Positions 7,814 through 15,730 of a stretch of 64,000 nucleotides of DNA are shown here, in pieces. The DNA comes from Streptomyces sedi (lineage in GTDB: Bacteria; Actinomycetota; Actinomycetes; Streptomycetales; Streptomycetaceae). The notes beneath the pieces are model-generated. The model was given only the letters and a program-made list of their open reading frames with translations. It ran no database searches and was not told the origin of the DNA. Each line of letters begins with the position of its first letter. Within the stretch, counting starts at the first letter, position 1. The stretch is from positions 1 through 64,000 of the forward strand of contig NZ_VDGT01000012.1 of assembly GCF_006335015.1 (NCBI RefSeq), in the 5' to 3' direction. A program made the position numbers and the translations under genes.

Positions 7814-8716
7814 ATGACCACGATCGTCAAGGAGATGGAGAGCGCGACCGCCAGCGGGGGCACGCGCCGGCGCTCGCGCCTGCGGCAGGGCGCCGGGCGG
7901 CAGCACCACGGGGGGCCGCTGGCCTACGTGCTGCTGGGCTTCGCCGCGCTGCTCTCGCTCTTCCCGCTGTACTGGACCATGGTGGCGGCGTCCACCGACA
8001 ACACCCGGGTCACCCAGAGCCCGCCCCCGTTCCTGCCGGGGCCGAACCTCTTCACCAACCTCAAGGCCGCCTGGCAGGACGCCGGCCTCGGCGCGGCGAT
8101 GGCCAACAGCCTGGTGGTCGCGACGGTCATCGCCACCTCCACCGTGCTGTTCGCCACGCTGGCCGGCTTCGCCTTCGCCAAGCTGCGGTTCCGGGGCAGG
8201 AACATCCTGCTGCTGCTGGTGATCGGCACCATGATGGTCCCGCCCCAACTCGGCGTGGTGCCACTGTTCATGCTGATGAGCGACCTGGGTCTCGGCGGCT
8301 CGCTGCCGTCGGTCATCTTCCCGACGCTGGTCAGCGCCGTGGGCGTGTTCTTCATGCGGCAGTACCTCGCCGACGCGCTCCCGGACGAGCTGGTGGAGGC
8401 CGCGCGGGTGGACGGAGCCCACGCGTTGCGGATCTTCTGGAGCGTGGTGCTCCCCGTGGCGCGGCCGGCCATGGCGGTGCTGTTCATGATCACCTTCGTG
8501 CACGCCTGGAACGACTTCTTCTGGCCGTACATCGCCCTGGACGACGCCAACCTGACCGTTCCGGTCGCGCTGACCCGGCTGAGCGCCGGCTATGTGCGGG
8601 ACCAGTCGGTGATCATGGCGGGCGCGCTGCTCGGAACCCTGCCGCTGCTGGTGATGTTCATCGTCTTCGGCCGGCAGATCGTCGGCGGCATCATGCAGGG
8701 TGCCGTCAAGGGGTGA
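7814..8716 (+). CDS. Sugar ABC transporter permease (MalG/CebG-like)
   Basis: The 300-residue partner permease starts 15 nt after the previous stop, so the two are surely co-transcribed. After an Arg-rich cytoplasmic start it has about six membrane helices. The EAA loop reads ELVEAARVDGAHALRIFWSVVLPVARPAM, and the C terminus ends FGRQIVGGIMQGAVKG, typical of MalG-type proteins. It completes the importer begun at 5383. The gene converges on the UbiA-type gene with 59 bp between the stops; no clear terminator hairpin was seen there. Confidence 0.93.
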   Translation: MTTIVKEMESATASGGTRRRSRLRQGAGRQHHGGPLAYVLLGFAALLSLFPLYWTMVAASTDNTRVTQSPPPFLPGPNLFTNLKAAWQDAGLGAAMANSLVVATVIATSTVLFATLAGFAFAKLRFRGRNILLLLVIGTMMVPPQLGVVPLFMLMSDLGLGGSLPSVIFPTLVSAVGVFFMRQYLADALPDELVEAARVDGAHALRIFWSVVLPVARPAMAVLFMITFVHAWNDFFWPYIALDDANLTVPVALTRLSAGYVRDQSVIMAGALLGTLPLLVMFIVFGRQIVGGIMQGAVKG

Positions 8717-8775
8717 ACGCGCGGAGCGGAGCCGTCGGGGGATGAACGGCCCGGTGGGCGTCGGCCGGTGGCACC

Positions 8776-9693
8776 TCAGCCGGCGGCGCCCACCGAGGTG
8801 CCCGCGGTCAGCAGCAGCCCCATCTCCAGCGCGGCGACCAGCAGCACCGTCGGGAACGCCAGCCGCGCGCCGCCGCCCCGCACGCCCAGCCACAGCAGCC
8901 CGACGACGGCAGCGAGGGCGGCGGTCAACAGTGCGGCGAGCGCGAGCAGCCGCAGCTCGCCCCCGAGCCGGGGCGCGGCGGCCAGCGCCAGCGCCGAACC
9001 GAGCAGCGTCAACGCGGCGGCGACGCTGCTGCCCGCGGCCCCCAGCCGGTGCGGCAGTCCCCGCACCCCGACCCTGGCGTCGTCGGCCAGGTCGGGCAGG
9101 GTGTTGACGAAGTGCGCGGCGCAACCGAGCAACGCCCCCGAGACGACCAGCCACACCGGGGGCGCCGGCGCCCCCGGCAGCGCGAAGGTGACCACGCCCG
9201 GCAGCAGCCCGAAGGACACCAGGTAGGGGAGCACCGACCAGGCGGTGGCCTTGACGCCCAGGTCGTAGACCCAGGCGGAGAGCAGCGCGAGCAGATGGGC
9301 GAGCGCGGCGGCGCGTCCGCAGAGCGCGGTCAGCGCCGCCGCCGACACCGCCGAGCCGAGCACCATCGCGGCGACCGTCGCCCGGGCCAACCGCCCCTGC
9401 GCCACCGGCTTGCACGCCCGGCCCGCCCGCGCGTCCCTGGCCGCGTCGACCAGGTCGTTGAGCCAGCCCACGGAGAGTTGCCCGGTCAGCACCGCGAGGG
9501 TGACCAGCGCGCCGGAGGCCGCGGAGTGCCCCACGCTGACGGCCAGGCAGGCCGTCCACGCGGTGACCACCATCACCGGGACGGGGTGCGCCGCCCGCAC
9601 CCAGGCGCGGGTCACGGACATCGTCCGCCGCCCGCAGCCCTCGGTCCCCCACTGGTCGTCGCGGCCACCGTGCCTGTCCGTGCGCACCCGCAT
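8776..9693 (-). CDS. UbiA family prenyltransferase
   Basis: The 305-residue membrane protein (281 if started at 9621) has eight or nine hydrophobic helices. It carries both Asp-rich motifs of the UbiA superfamily: GWLNDLVDAARDARAGRACKP (NDxxDxxxD) and NTLPDLADDARVGVRGLPHRLG in the second half. These bind Mg2+ and the prenyl diphosphate. Such enzymes transfer an isoprenoid chain to an aromatic or polar acceptor; no quinone or terpenoid genes adjoin, so the acceptor is unknown. I chose the ATG at 9693 because GAAGAGG lies upstream. The ATG at 9621 (MSVTRAWVRAAHP) begins nearer the first helix and is a credible alternative. Confidence 0.88.
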   Translation of the reverse strand: MRVRTDRHGGRDDQWGTEGCGRRTMSVTRAWVRAAHPVPVMVVTAWTACLAVSVGHSAASGALVTLAVLTGQLSVGWLNDLVDAARDARAGRACKPVAQGRLARATVAAMVLGSAVSAAALTALCGRAAALAHLLALLSAWVYDLGVKATAWSVLPYLVSFGLLPGVVTFALPGAPAPPVWLVVSGALLGCAAHFVNTLPDLADDARVGVRGLPHRLGAAGSSVAAALTLLGSALALAAAPRLGGELRLLALAALLTAALAAVVGLLWLGVRGGGARLAFPTVLLVAALEMGLLLTAGTSVGAAG

Positions 9694-9800
9694 CGCCTCG
9701 CCTCTTCCCTGTCTCTCGGTCACCGGTGCTCCTGCCCGGGGTCGATCGTCCGGGGCCCGCTTTCCGCGCGACGCCTCGCGCGGTCGGGCCCCGGGGTGCT

Positions 9801-9826
9801 CCGCATGGTTGTCCCGCATGGTTGTC
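9801..9826. repeat. Exact 13-bp tandem duplication
   Basis: CCGCATGGTTGTC occurs twice without a gap (9801-9813 and 9814-9826), upstream of the UbiA gene on the minus strand. It could be an iteron-like binding site or simple slippage. Confidence 0.6.
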
Positions 9827-9844
9827 CAGATCGGGGTGACGCGT

Positions 9845-9862
9845 CGGACGTTCCGGACGTTC
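9845..9862. repeat. Exact 9-bp tandem duplication
   Basis: CGGACGTTC occurs twice in a row, 18 bp downstream of the 13-bp duplication, in the same divergent promoter region. The unit contains ACGT, a half-site-like element. Confidence 0.5.
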
Positions 9863-10022
9863 CGCCCCGGACGAGTGTCGGGCCATTCACCCGTGGTGAG
9901 GTAGGGCGCGCGCGGAGTGGCGCACGCCCCTCGGGCGTCCCTGGGCACCGGAACCGGCAGGCGGACTAGGCTGGGCGCGCCGTCGCGCCCCCTCGGGCGC
10001 GAGGGTCGGGACGGGGGATGTC

Positions 10023-11138
10023 ATGGGGAATCGCGCGGTGCCGGAACACTATCTGGACGGCTATGCCGAGATTCTGGCCGAAGTGGCGACCACGGGCCGC
10101 CGGTTGACCAGGGGCGAGGTGCACGAGCTGCGGGAGCTGGGGGAGCGGGCGGCGCGCGAGGGGCTGGGGCTCCGCCAGGTCATCCGCGCCCATCTCGCCG
10201 CGGCGCGCACCGTCTGGCCCGACCTGCCGGCGGCGGGTGACGCCTCGGGCGTGCGCCAGGTGCGCGTGGCCGCGGCGTGCGTGCTGGCCGCGGCCGAGCA
10301 GGCCGTGGACGCGTTGGCCGAGGGGTACGAGCGTGCCCAACTGGTCGCCGTGCGCCGGGACGAGGCGGCGCGTCGCGAGTTCATCGACGACCTGCTGCAC
10401 GGGCGCAGCGACCTGGGCGACCTCTCGGCGCGCGCCGAACGCTTCGGGCTCCAGCTCGCCCACACCCACACCGTCGCCGTGGCCAGAGGCGACCAACCGC
10501 ACGACGACACCGACCCGTTGACCCGCCGGGTGGAGACCGCCCTGACCACCCGATTCGGCCCGCGCCGGGTGCTGCTGACCACCAAGGACGCCCGGCTTGT
10601 CTGCGTGGCACCCGGTCACCAGCCCGACGTGGTGGAGTACTTCGCCGAGCAGGCCAGGGTGGCGCTGGCCATGGAGGGGACCACCGAGCACGGTTGCCGT
10701 GTCGCCATCGGCAGGGCGCACTCGGGGCCCGGCGGGGTGGTGCAGTCCTACGAGGAGGCGCTGAGCGCGCTGGAACTGGGCGACCGGCTCCACCTGGAGC
10801 CGGTGGTGCTACGCGCCTCCGAGCTGCTGGTCTTCCCGGTGCTCACCCGGGACCGGCACGCCATGTCCGACCTGGTGCGCACCGTGCTCGGCCCGCTGCG
10901 CGGGGCGCGCGGCGGCGCGGGGGAGCTGGTCCGCACCCTGAACGCCTACTTCGACTCCGGCTGCGTCTCCGCCGAGGCGGCCCGTCGGCTCTCGCTCAGC
11001 GTCCGCGCGTTCACCTATCGGCTGGAGCGGATAGAGAAGCTCACGGGCGTCGATCCCTCCGACTCGTTCCAGCGCTACACCCTCCAGACGGCGGTGATCG
11101 GCGCGCGGCTCCTCGGATGGCCGGAGCAGGAGCTGTGA
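10023..11138 (+). CDS. PucR family transcriptional regulator
   Basis: The 371-residue cytoplasmic regulator has the domain order of the short PucR/CdaR class. It has an N-terminal helical sensor-like part (residues about 1-115), a central degenerate GGDEF-like CdaR domain (about 130-260), and a C-terminal PucR helix-turn-helix near 310-360. The last reads LVRTLNAYFDSGCVSAEAARRLSLSVRAFTYRLERIEKLTGVDP. It starts with ATG after GGGGGATGTC; a -10 box TAGGCT lies about 50 nt upstream. No enzyme gene adjoins on the same strand, so the regulon is unknown. Confidence 0.9.
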   Translation: MGNRAVPEHYLDGYAEILAEVATTGRRLTRGEVHELRELGERAAREGLGLRQVIRAHLAAARTVWPDLPAAGDASGVRQVRVAAACVLAAAEQAVDALAEGYERAQLVAVRRDEAARREFIDDLLHGRSDLGDLSARAERFGLQLAHTHTVAVARGDQPHDDTDPLTRRVETALTTRFGPRRVLLTTKDARLVCVAPGHQPDVVEYFAEQARVALAMEGTTEHGCRVAIGRAHSGPGGVVQSYEEALSALELGDRLHLEPVVLRASELLVFPVLTRDRHAMSDLVRTVLGPLRGARGGAGELVRTLNAYFDSGCVSAEAARRLSLSVRAFTYRLERIEKLTGVDPSDSFQRYTLQTAVIGARLLGWPEQEL

Positions 11139-12006
11139 CGTCCGCGCCCCGCACCCCCTGATCCGGGCCCCGACGCCTCGAAACACCGCCGTCCCCCACC
11201 TCCGCGCCTTCCCCTCCCCGTGCCTCCGTGTGCCCGTGTGCCCGGGTGTCCGTGCGCCCGGGTGTCACGGCGACCGTGGCCGCCGGGACACCCTCCCGAC
11301 CCGGCGGGCGGGAGCCGCTCAACTCCCGCCCGCCCAGGCGCGCTCGACGCGCCCCCGCCCCGGCCACGCGCGGCGTTCGGCCCCCACCGATCGCCGCCGC
11401 CGTCGGACGCCCGCGTCACTCGGACCCCACCCGGCCCGGGGGCGGGAGACTTCCCCGCTCGCCCCTCCCGGCCCGAGTCCGGTCACGCCGGGCGTCCGAC
11501 CCGGCCGGGCCGGCCCCTCGCGGGGCCGCGCCCATCCCCCTCACCGCCCACACCCCCTGGGCGGCACCAGCGGTGGGCCCGGCTCGGCCCCCCAGCGCGC
11601 GCCGGGCCCACCTGCGGTGACGGCGAGTGCCGCCTCCCGGACACGACGTCGCCGTCGCACACCCTGCCGGGAGACCCCGCCGTGGTCGGCTCCTGATGCC
11701 GTCATGCCGACATCGGGCAACCATCCTCGGGTGCCTGGTCCCTTTGACCACCGCTTCCTGCTGGTGACTCAATGATGGCACTCTGGAGGTGCCATTTTCA
11801 TTGCCAGGATCCGGCAATCTTAACGCTTCTTTAATGCCGTTCCGCCGAAACGGAGCCGGTCTCCGGGTGGGTTTGCCCCGCGTGTCCTTTCCGCGACGTT
11901 CTGTTGACCGCTGGGGGCGAGCGTTGACCTCGCGTCAGGGGAACGAGCCGCCCGCGCGAACGCCGAACGGCGGCCCGGCGCCGCCCGTCGGCACCGGGTG
12001 GCGGGT
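11139..12006. other. Long region without a convincing gene (868 bp)
   Basis: Open frames here conflict with each other and have proline/arginine-rich, low-complexity translations, so I call none. From 11226 to 11265 there is a degenerate repeat built on GTGTGCCCG. From about 11740 to 11840 the base composition turns markedly AT-richer, with two hairpins (listed separately) and a possible 20-codon frame. The convergent stops at 11138 and 12007 mean no promoter is needed here for the flanking genes. Confidence 0.5.
11771..11817 (+). terminator. Two adjacent hairpins with a T-run (terminator-like)
   Basis: ATGGCAC (11775-11781) pairs with GTGCCAT (11789-11795) and is followed by TTT. An outer AATG/CATT pair may extend it. 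Directly after, TTGCC (11801-11805) pairs with GGCAA (11813-11817). The first has the shape of a canonical intrinsic terminator, rare in this genome. It is over 600 bp beyond the PucR stop, so it may end a short unannotated RNA instead. Confidence 0.45.
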
Positions 12007-12750
12007 TCAGTACTCGCCGAGACGGGAGAGGACCGCCGCCAACTCCCGCTCGACCCGGGCGAGCTCCCCCGTGTGCGCGGGCAGCACGCGGCTCAGCTCC
12101 CGATGTGAACGCGCGCCCTCGCTCGCCAGCCGCCGCGCCTCCGCCCGCAGGCCGAGGCCGGCGCAGCCGGGCAGCAGCGCACCCCGGAAGCGGCGCCGCT
12201 CCCTGGCGAACGACAGCGGATCCTCGTCCGCCACCGCCCAGCGGTGCCGCTCCCTGGCCAACACCGCCGGGTGATCGGCGGTCAACCCGGCCATCAGCAG
12301 CCGGGAGGAGGCGGCGCCGGCGATCCGCTCCGCGGCACCCACCGGTGGCTCCTCCTCGGGCGCCAGGCGGGGGAGCGGCTCGGGGGCGACGGCGAGTGTC
12401 GCGGCGACGGCCTCCGGGGAGCCACCGCTCGGATCCACCAGGTGGGCGGCTGCCAGCCCGGCCCTGGCGTGCAGGGTGGCGAACCTCGGTGCCCTGGCCT
12501 GTGCCATCACCGGGACCCCCTCGCGGGTGAGGGCGCCCAGCGCGAAGAGTGCCGCGTCCCCCTCGGCCCCGCGCGGCCGGCCGCCGTCGACCTCCGCGCG
12601 GCGCAGCGACGTCCGGTAGAGCAGCAGCGCGTTGGCGCCCCGCTGGTAGGCGAGCCCCGCGCGGGCGGTCCTCCCGCGCGCCGCGAGGTCGCGGGCGCGC
12701 TGCCACGCGTCGACGCCTTCGCGGAGGTGGCGGGTGATGTCGCGTGCCAT
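12007..12750 (-). CDS. Hypothetical protein
   Basis: The 247-residue protein belongs to no family I recognise. It is almost wholly helical in appearance, rich in Ala, Arg, Leu and Glu, with no membrane segment or signal. Repeating Ala/Leu/Arg heptad-like stretches suggest a helical-repeat (TPR-like) scaffold, an inference only. The ATG at 12750 (MARDITRHLREGVDAWQRARDL) has GGGAC upstream. The longer open frame to 12897 begins with a Pro-rich, unlikely segment. It is on the same strand as the methyltransferase upstream, with a 207-bp gap. Confidence 0.65.
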   Translation of the reverse strand: MARDITRHLREGVDAWQRARDLAARGRTARAGLAYQRGANALLLYRTSLRRAEVDGGRPRGAEGDAALFALGALTREGVPVMAQARAPRFATLHARAGLAAAHLVDPSGGSPEAVAATLAVAPEPLPRLAPEEEPPVGAAERIAGAASSRLLMAGLTADHPAVLARERHRWAVADEDPLSFARERRRFRGALLPGCAGLGLRAEARRLASEGARSHRELSRVLPAHTGELARVERELAAVLSRLGEY

Positions 12751-12957
12751 GTCCGTCCCTGCGTCGTATGTGGAGGTCGACCGTCGGAGAGAACGCGGGA
12801 GCCGGTGATCGGGGCCCAAAGTGGGCGTGCCAGGATCGGAAGGTGGCGGACATGCCGGGTGGTTCGCCGCCATCCGGTGTTGGTTGTCCGCCAACATGAT
12901 CAGTTGGCGCGCAAGGGGGGCGAGTTGGGGCGTCGCTCCTCGTCTGCTGGGGCAAGC

Positions 12958-13803
12958 CTAGCGTTCGGGGGTGGGGCGGCGTGGGGTTTTCGCGGAATCC
13001 GACCGTCGGGTGTCGCCTTCCGCTGCCCGGTTCGGCCTGGCCACCAGGGCGAAGCGGTGACAGCTCACCTCCAGCGGTCGCCCCGCCCGCATCTCGCGGT
13101 GGAGCGCCCGCAGCGCGGTGTCGTGCCGCTCGACGTCGAAGTCCGGCACATGCCAAGGCGTCAGCCGCAGAAAGAGCACCAGGGCGCCGATGTCCGGCAG
13201 CCGCTCCGCCACCCGTGCCTCCGCTCCCCACTCGACGGCCCAACCGGCCCCGGTCAGCTCCTCGGCCGCCGAGTCCAGGCAGAAGTCGCGGTAGGCGTGC
13301 GGGGGAGAGCCCAGGGCCGCGTTGATCTCCTCCAGGTCCCGGCCGCCCACCTGCTGGGTGACCAGTACCCCGTCGTCGGTCATGACCCGGCGCAGCTCGT
13401 CCGGCGCGTAGGACGTGTGCCGGCTGAGTACCAGGTCGAACGAGGAGTCGGGGAACGGCAGCGCGTCGTCGTCTTCGGGGACGGCGACCTCGACGCCCAG
13501 GGGGGCGAGCCGCCGCCTGGCCACCGGGACGTTCGGCGGGTAGGACTCCGTGGCCGCCGTCCGCGCCGGCAGCGGCGCCAGCGAGGAGAGGAACTCCCCG
13601 CCGCCCGTGCCGAGATCGAGCAGCGCACCGGCGCCGGAGAGTCGATCGCTCACCAACTCCCGATAGCTCCAGGGGAGTCGGCTTTCCGGCTCCGTCAGAC
13701 GCCCCTCCCAGGGGCTGAAGTCCCACCCCTCGAACGGTGCGGTCAACCCCTCGGAGACCAGCTCCGCGTACCCGTCCTCGTCCCACCCGAGATCCTCGCC
13801 CAT
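12958..13803 (-). CDS. Class I SAM-dependent methyltransferase
   Basis: The 281-residue soluble protein has a Rossmann-type methyltransferase core. Motif I is LLDLGTGGGEFLSSL at about residues 60-74, an acidic residue follows at the end of beta 2 (TESYPPN), and motif IV/post-I is SFDLVLSRHTSYAPDELRRVMTDDGVLVTQQVGG. It resembles the actinobacterial methyltransferase-domain proteins of about 270 residues with no known substrate. The start is the ATG at 13803, giving MGEDLGWDEDGYAELV. It is divergent from the Fpg-like gene, with 139 bp between the starts. Confidence 0.85.
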   Translation of the reverse strand: MGEDLGWDEDGYAELVSEGLTAPFEGWDFSPWEGRLTEPESRLPWSYRELVSDRLSGAGALLDLGTGGGEFLSSLAPLPARTAATESYPPNVPVARRRLAPLGVEVAVPEDDDALPFPDSSFDLVLSRHTSYAPDELRRVMTDDGVLVTQQVGGRDLEEINAALGSPPHAYRDFCLDSAAEELTGAGWAVEWGAEARVAERLPDIGALVLFLRLTPWHVPDFDVERHDTALRALHREMRAGRPLEVSCHRFALVARPNRAAEGDTRRSDSAKTPRRPTPER

Positions 13804-13942
13804 CGCGCCATTGTGGGGCAGGGGACGTCCATGGCGGCAGCGATTTTCCCGACGCGGGGCGGTGCCGTCGGCGCCCGGACCCGGCACCCGTCCGGACCCG
13901 CTCGTGGTGCCGGCGCGCCGCGTCGGCTTTAGCGTCGGGGAC

Positions 13943-14737
13943 ATGCCGGAGTTGGCGGATGTCGAGGCGTACCGGCGGGTGCTGGAGGAGAGCGCGACCG
14001 GGCGGCGGATCACCGGGGTCGAGGTGACCGACGCCGGGGTGCTGCGCGGCGGGCTGACCACCGGGCGACTCCGGAGGAGCCTGACCGACGCCAGGATCGA
14101 CCCGCCGGAGCGGCACGGCAAGTGGCTGATCATGTACGCCGGGGGGACGGCGGTGCTCTTCCACTTCGGGATGACCGGCCGGCTGCTCCACGTCGGCCCC
14201 GAGGAGCCGGTCGCCGCCCACGACCGGGTGCTGCTGTGCCTGGACGACGGCGGGCAGCTGCGCTTCCGCGACCAGCGCAAGCTCAAGGGACTCTGGCTCG
14301 CCCCCGACCCCGGCGCGGTGGACCGGCTCCTCGCCGACCAGGGCCCCGACGCGCTCTCCCTGACACGCGAGCAGCTGGAGGAGGCGCTGGACGGACGACC
14401 ACGCCGGCTGAAGGCGACCCTGCTGGATCAGTCCCGCGTCGCCGGACTCGGAAACCTCCTCACCGACGAGATCCTCTGGCACGCCCGCATCCACCCCGCC
14501 CGCCGCACCGACCGGCTCGACCACGCCGAACACGGCCGGCTCGCCCGGTCGTTGCGTCAGGTGCTGCGCGCTTCGGTGAAGGCCGGGCGGGTGCCGCCGC
14601 GCCGCTCCTGGCTGACCGGACACCGCGACGAACCCTCCGGCACCTGTCCCCGGTGCGGGACCACCCTCGCCCACGGCCGGGTCGCCGGACGCGGCACCGT
14701 CTGGTGCCCGCGCGACCAGCCGGCCGAGCGGCGCTGA
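13943..14737 (+). CDS. Fpg/Nei family DNA glycosylase
   Basis: The 264-residue bifunctional DNA glycosylase/AP lyase type protein removes oxidised bases. After Met it begins PELADVE, giving the catalytic N-terminal Pro and adjacent Glu. The conserved Lys is in RHGKWL (about residue 57), and the helix-two-turn-helix is in LDQSRVAGLGNLLTDEILWHARIHP. The C-terminal zinc finger has Cys235, Cys238 and Cys255, but the fourth ligand is Asp258 (WCPRDQ) instead of Cys. It belongs to the actinobacterial Fpg-like subgroup, not the housekeeping MutM. TAGCGT about 8 nt before the ATG suggests a leaderless transcript, though GGGG is also present. Confidence 0.92.
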   Translation: MPELADVEAYRRVLEESATGRRITGVEVTDAGVLRGGLTTGRLRRSLTDARIDPPERHGKWLIMYAGGTAVLFHFGMTGRLLHVGPEEPVAAHDRVLLCLDDGGQLRFRDQRKLKGLWLAPDPGAVDRLLADQGPDALSLTREQLEEALDGRPRRLKATLLDQSRVAGLGNLLTDEILWHARIHPARRTDRLDHAEHGRLARSLRQVLRASVKAGRVPPRRSWLTGHRDEPSGTCPRCGTTLAHGRVAGRGTVWCPRDQPAERR

Positions 14738-14905
14738 CGGCCGCGGGCAGCGGCGCCCGGGCGGCTGGGCCATTGGGGTAGCGGCCGGTGGCGCTCCGCG
14801 TGTGCCGACCGTCACGATCCCGGGCCGCTGCCTACTGTCCGGACGGAGAACGCCGCGCTGACCGCTGGCGCCGGGGCTCACCCGCCGCACGAAGGAGACT
14901 CCCGC

Positions 14906-15439
14906 ATGACCGACGACTTCGTCCTCGACGTGACCCGGATCCGCGACGAGGCCAGGGCGCGGATGGAGGCAGGGCCGGTCACCGACACCTACGGGCTCAA
15001 CCACGACCGGGTCATCGGGGTGCTCAACGACGTGGTAGCCACCGAAGTCGTGTGCTGGCTGCGCTACACCCGCCACGCCATCGCCGCCACCGGCATCGAC
15101 CGGGCCCAGGTGTCGGCCGAGTTCACCGAGCACGCGAAGGAGGAGCTGGACCACGCGCTGCGCGCCGCCGAGCGCATCTCCCAGCTCGGTGGCGACCCGG
15201 ACTTCGACCCGCAGACGCTGGCCCAGCGCGCCACCACCGACTACACCACCCCCAAGGACGGCGACCTCAAGGGGATGCTCAAGGACAACCTGCTGGCCGA
15301 GCGCATCGTCATCTCCACCTACCAGGAGATCATCCGCTGGCTCGGCAACGACGACCCCACCACCAGGCGGCTCCTGGAGTCGATCCTGGAGGAGGAGGAA
15401 GAGCACGCCGACGATCTGGTCGACCTCCTCGGGATCTAG
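14906..15439 (+). CDS. Ferritin-like / bacterioferritin-type protein
   Basis: The 177-residue four-helix-bundle protein has di-iron ligands in ferritin order: Glu in VVATEVVCWLRY, Glu and His in EHAKEELDHAL, Glu in LLAERIVISTYQE, and Glu/His in ILEEEEEHADDL. It likely stores iron or removes peroxide in the cytoplasm. The bacterioferritin heme-ligand Met is not evident, so I do not call it Bfr. The ATG follows GAAGGAGA. TACTGT at 14833-14838 is a possible -10. It is a single gene followed by a perfect terminator hairpin. Confidence 0.88.
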   Translation: MTDDFVLDVTRIRDEARARMEAGPVTDTYGLNHDRVIGVLNDVVATEVVCWLRYTRHAIAATGIDRAQVSAEFTEHAKEELDHALRAAERISQLGGDPDFDPQTLAQRATTDYTTPKDGDLKGMLKDNLLAERIVISTYQEIIRWLGNDDPTTRRLLESILEEEEEHADDLVDLLGI

Positions 15440-15483
15440 TGCCGGGGAACGCTCGCCCCGCTCGCCGCCCCGGTCCGCACGCT

Positions 15484-15512
15484 CCCCGCTTGGGCCGAAA
15501 GCCCAAGCGGGG
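15484..15512. terminator. Terminator of the ferritin-like gene
   Basis: CCCCGCTTGGGC (15484-15495) and GCCCAAGCGGGG (15501-15512) form a perfect 12-bp stem with loop CGAAA, 45 nt after the stop. No T-tract. Confidence 0.85.
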
Positions 15513-15591
15513 ACAGGCACACGCGGCTCCCGGCGGCCCCGCGGTCGCACGCGCCAGGGAGCCTCGCCACCGCGCGGACGTCGTCGGCCAC

Positions 15592-15654
15592 GACACCAGC
15601 GTCTGACGCGACACCAGCGTCTGCCACGGCACCGGTCTCTGACGCGGCACCAGC
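15592..15654. repeat. Degenerate 18-bp tandem repeat, about 3.5 copies
   Basis: Units start at 15592, 15610, 15628 and 15646: GACACCAGCGTCTGACGC, then GACACCAGCGTCTGCCAC, then GGCACCGGTCTCTGACGC, then a partial GGCACCAGC. They lie between two terminators in convergent intergenic DNA, so recent slippage is the simplest explanation. Confidence 0.7.
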
Positions 15655-15676
15655 ACCGCCCCGGGCCCCCGGCCCC

Positions 15677-15715
15677 CGAGGGGGACGCGCGGCCGGGCGA
15701 CCCGCGTCCCCCTCG
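15677..15715. terminator. Terminator of the ABC exporter gene
   Basis: CGAGGGGGACGCG (15677-15689) pairs perfectly with CGCGTCCCCCTCG (15703-15715) over a 13-nt loop, 15 bp beyond the leftward stop at 15731. Confidence 0.8.
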
Positions 15716-15730
15716 TCCCCTGGACCGCCG

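Larger units (their letters stand above)
9694..10022. other. Divergent intergenic region with short tandem duplications (329 bp)
   Basis: No gene seen. It contains exact tandem duplications at 9801-9826 and 9845-9862 (listed separately) and a good -10 box, TAGGCT at 9967-9972, for the rightward PucR gene; its -35 is poor. The leftward UbiA gene must be transcribed from somewhere between 9700 and about 9900. Confidence 0.4.

Noticed and set aside
11160..11775. Overlapping plus- and minus-strand frames in the gap after PucR
   Set aside because: They overlap one another in several frames, lack ribosome binding sites and have low-complexity Pro/Arg/Ala translations; no coding bias seen.
11831..15550. 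A 1239-codon minus-strand open frame
   Set aside because: It crosses four well-supported genes on both strands in other frames and has Arg/Gly/Pro-rich translation without motifs.
15592..15660. CRISPR array
   Set aside because: Units are contiguous without unique spacers and degenerate, so this is a tandem repeat; no cas genes are near.
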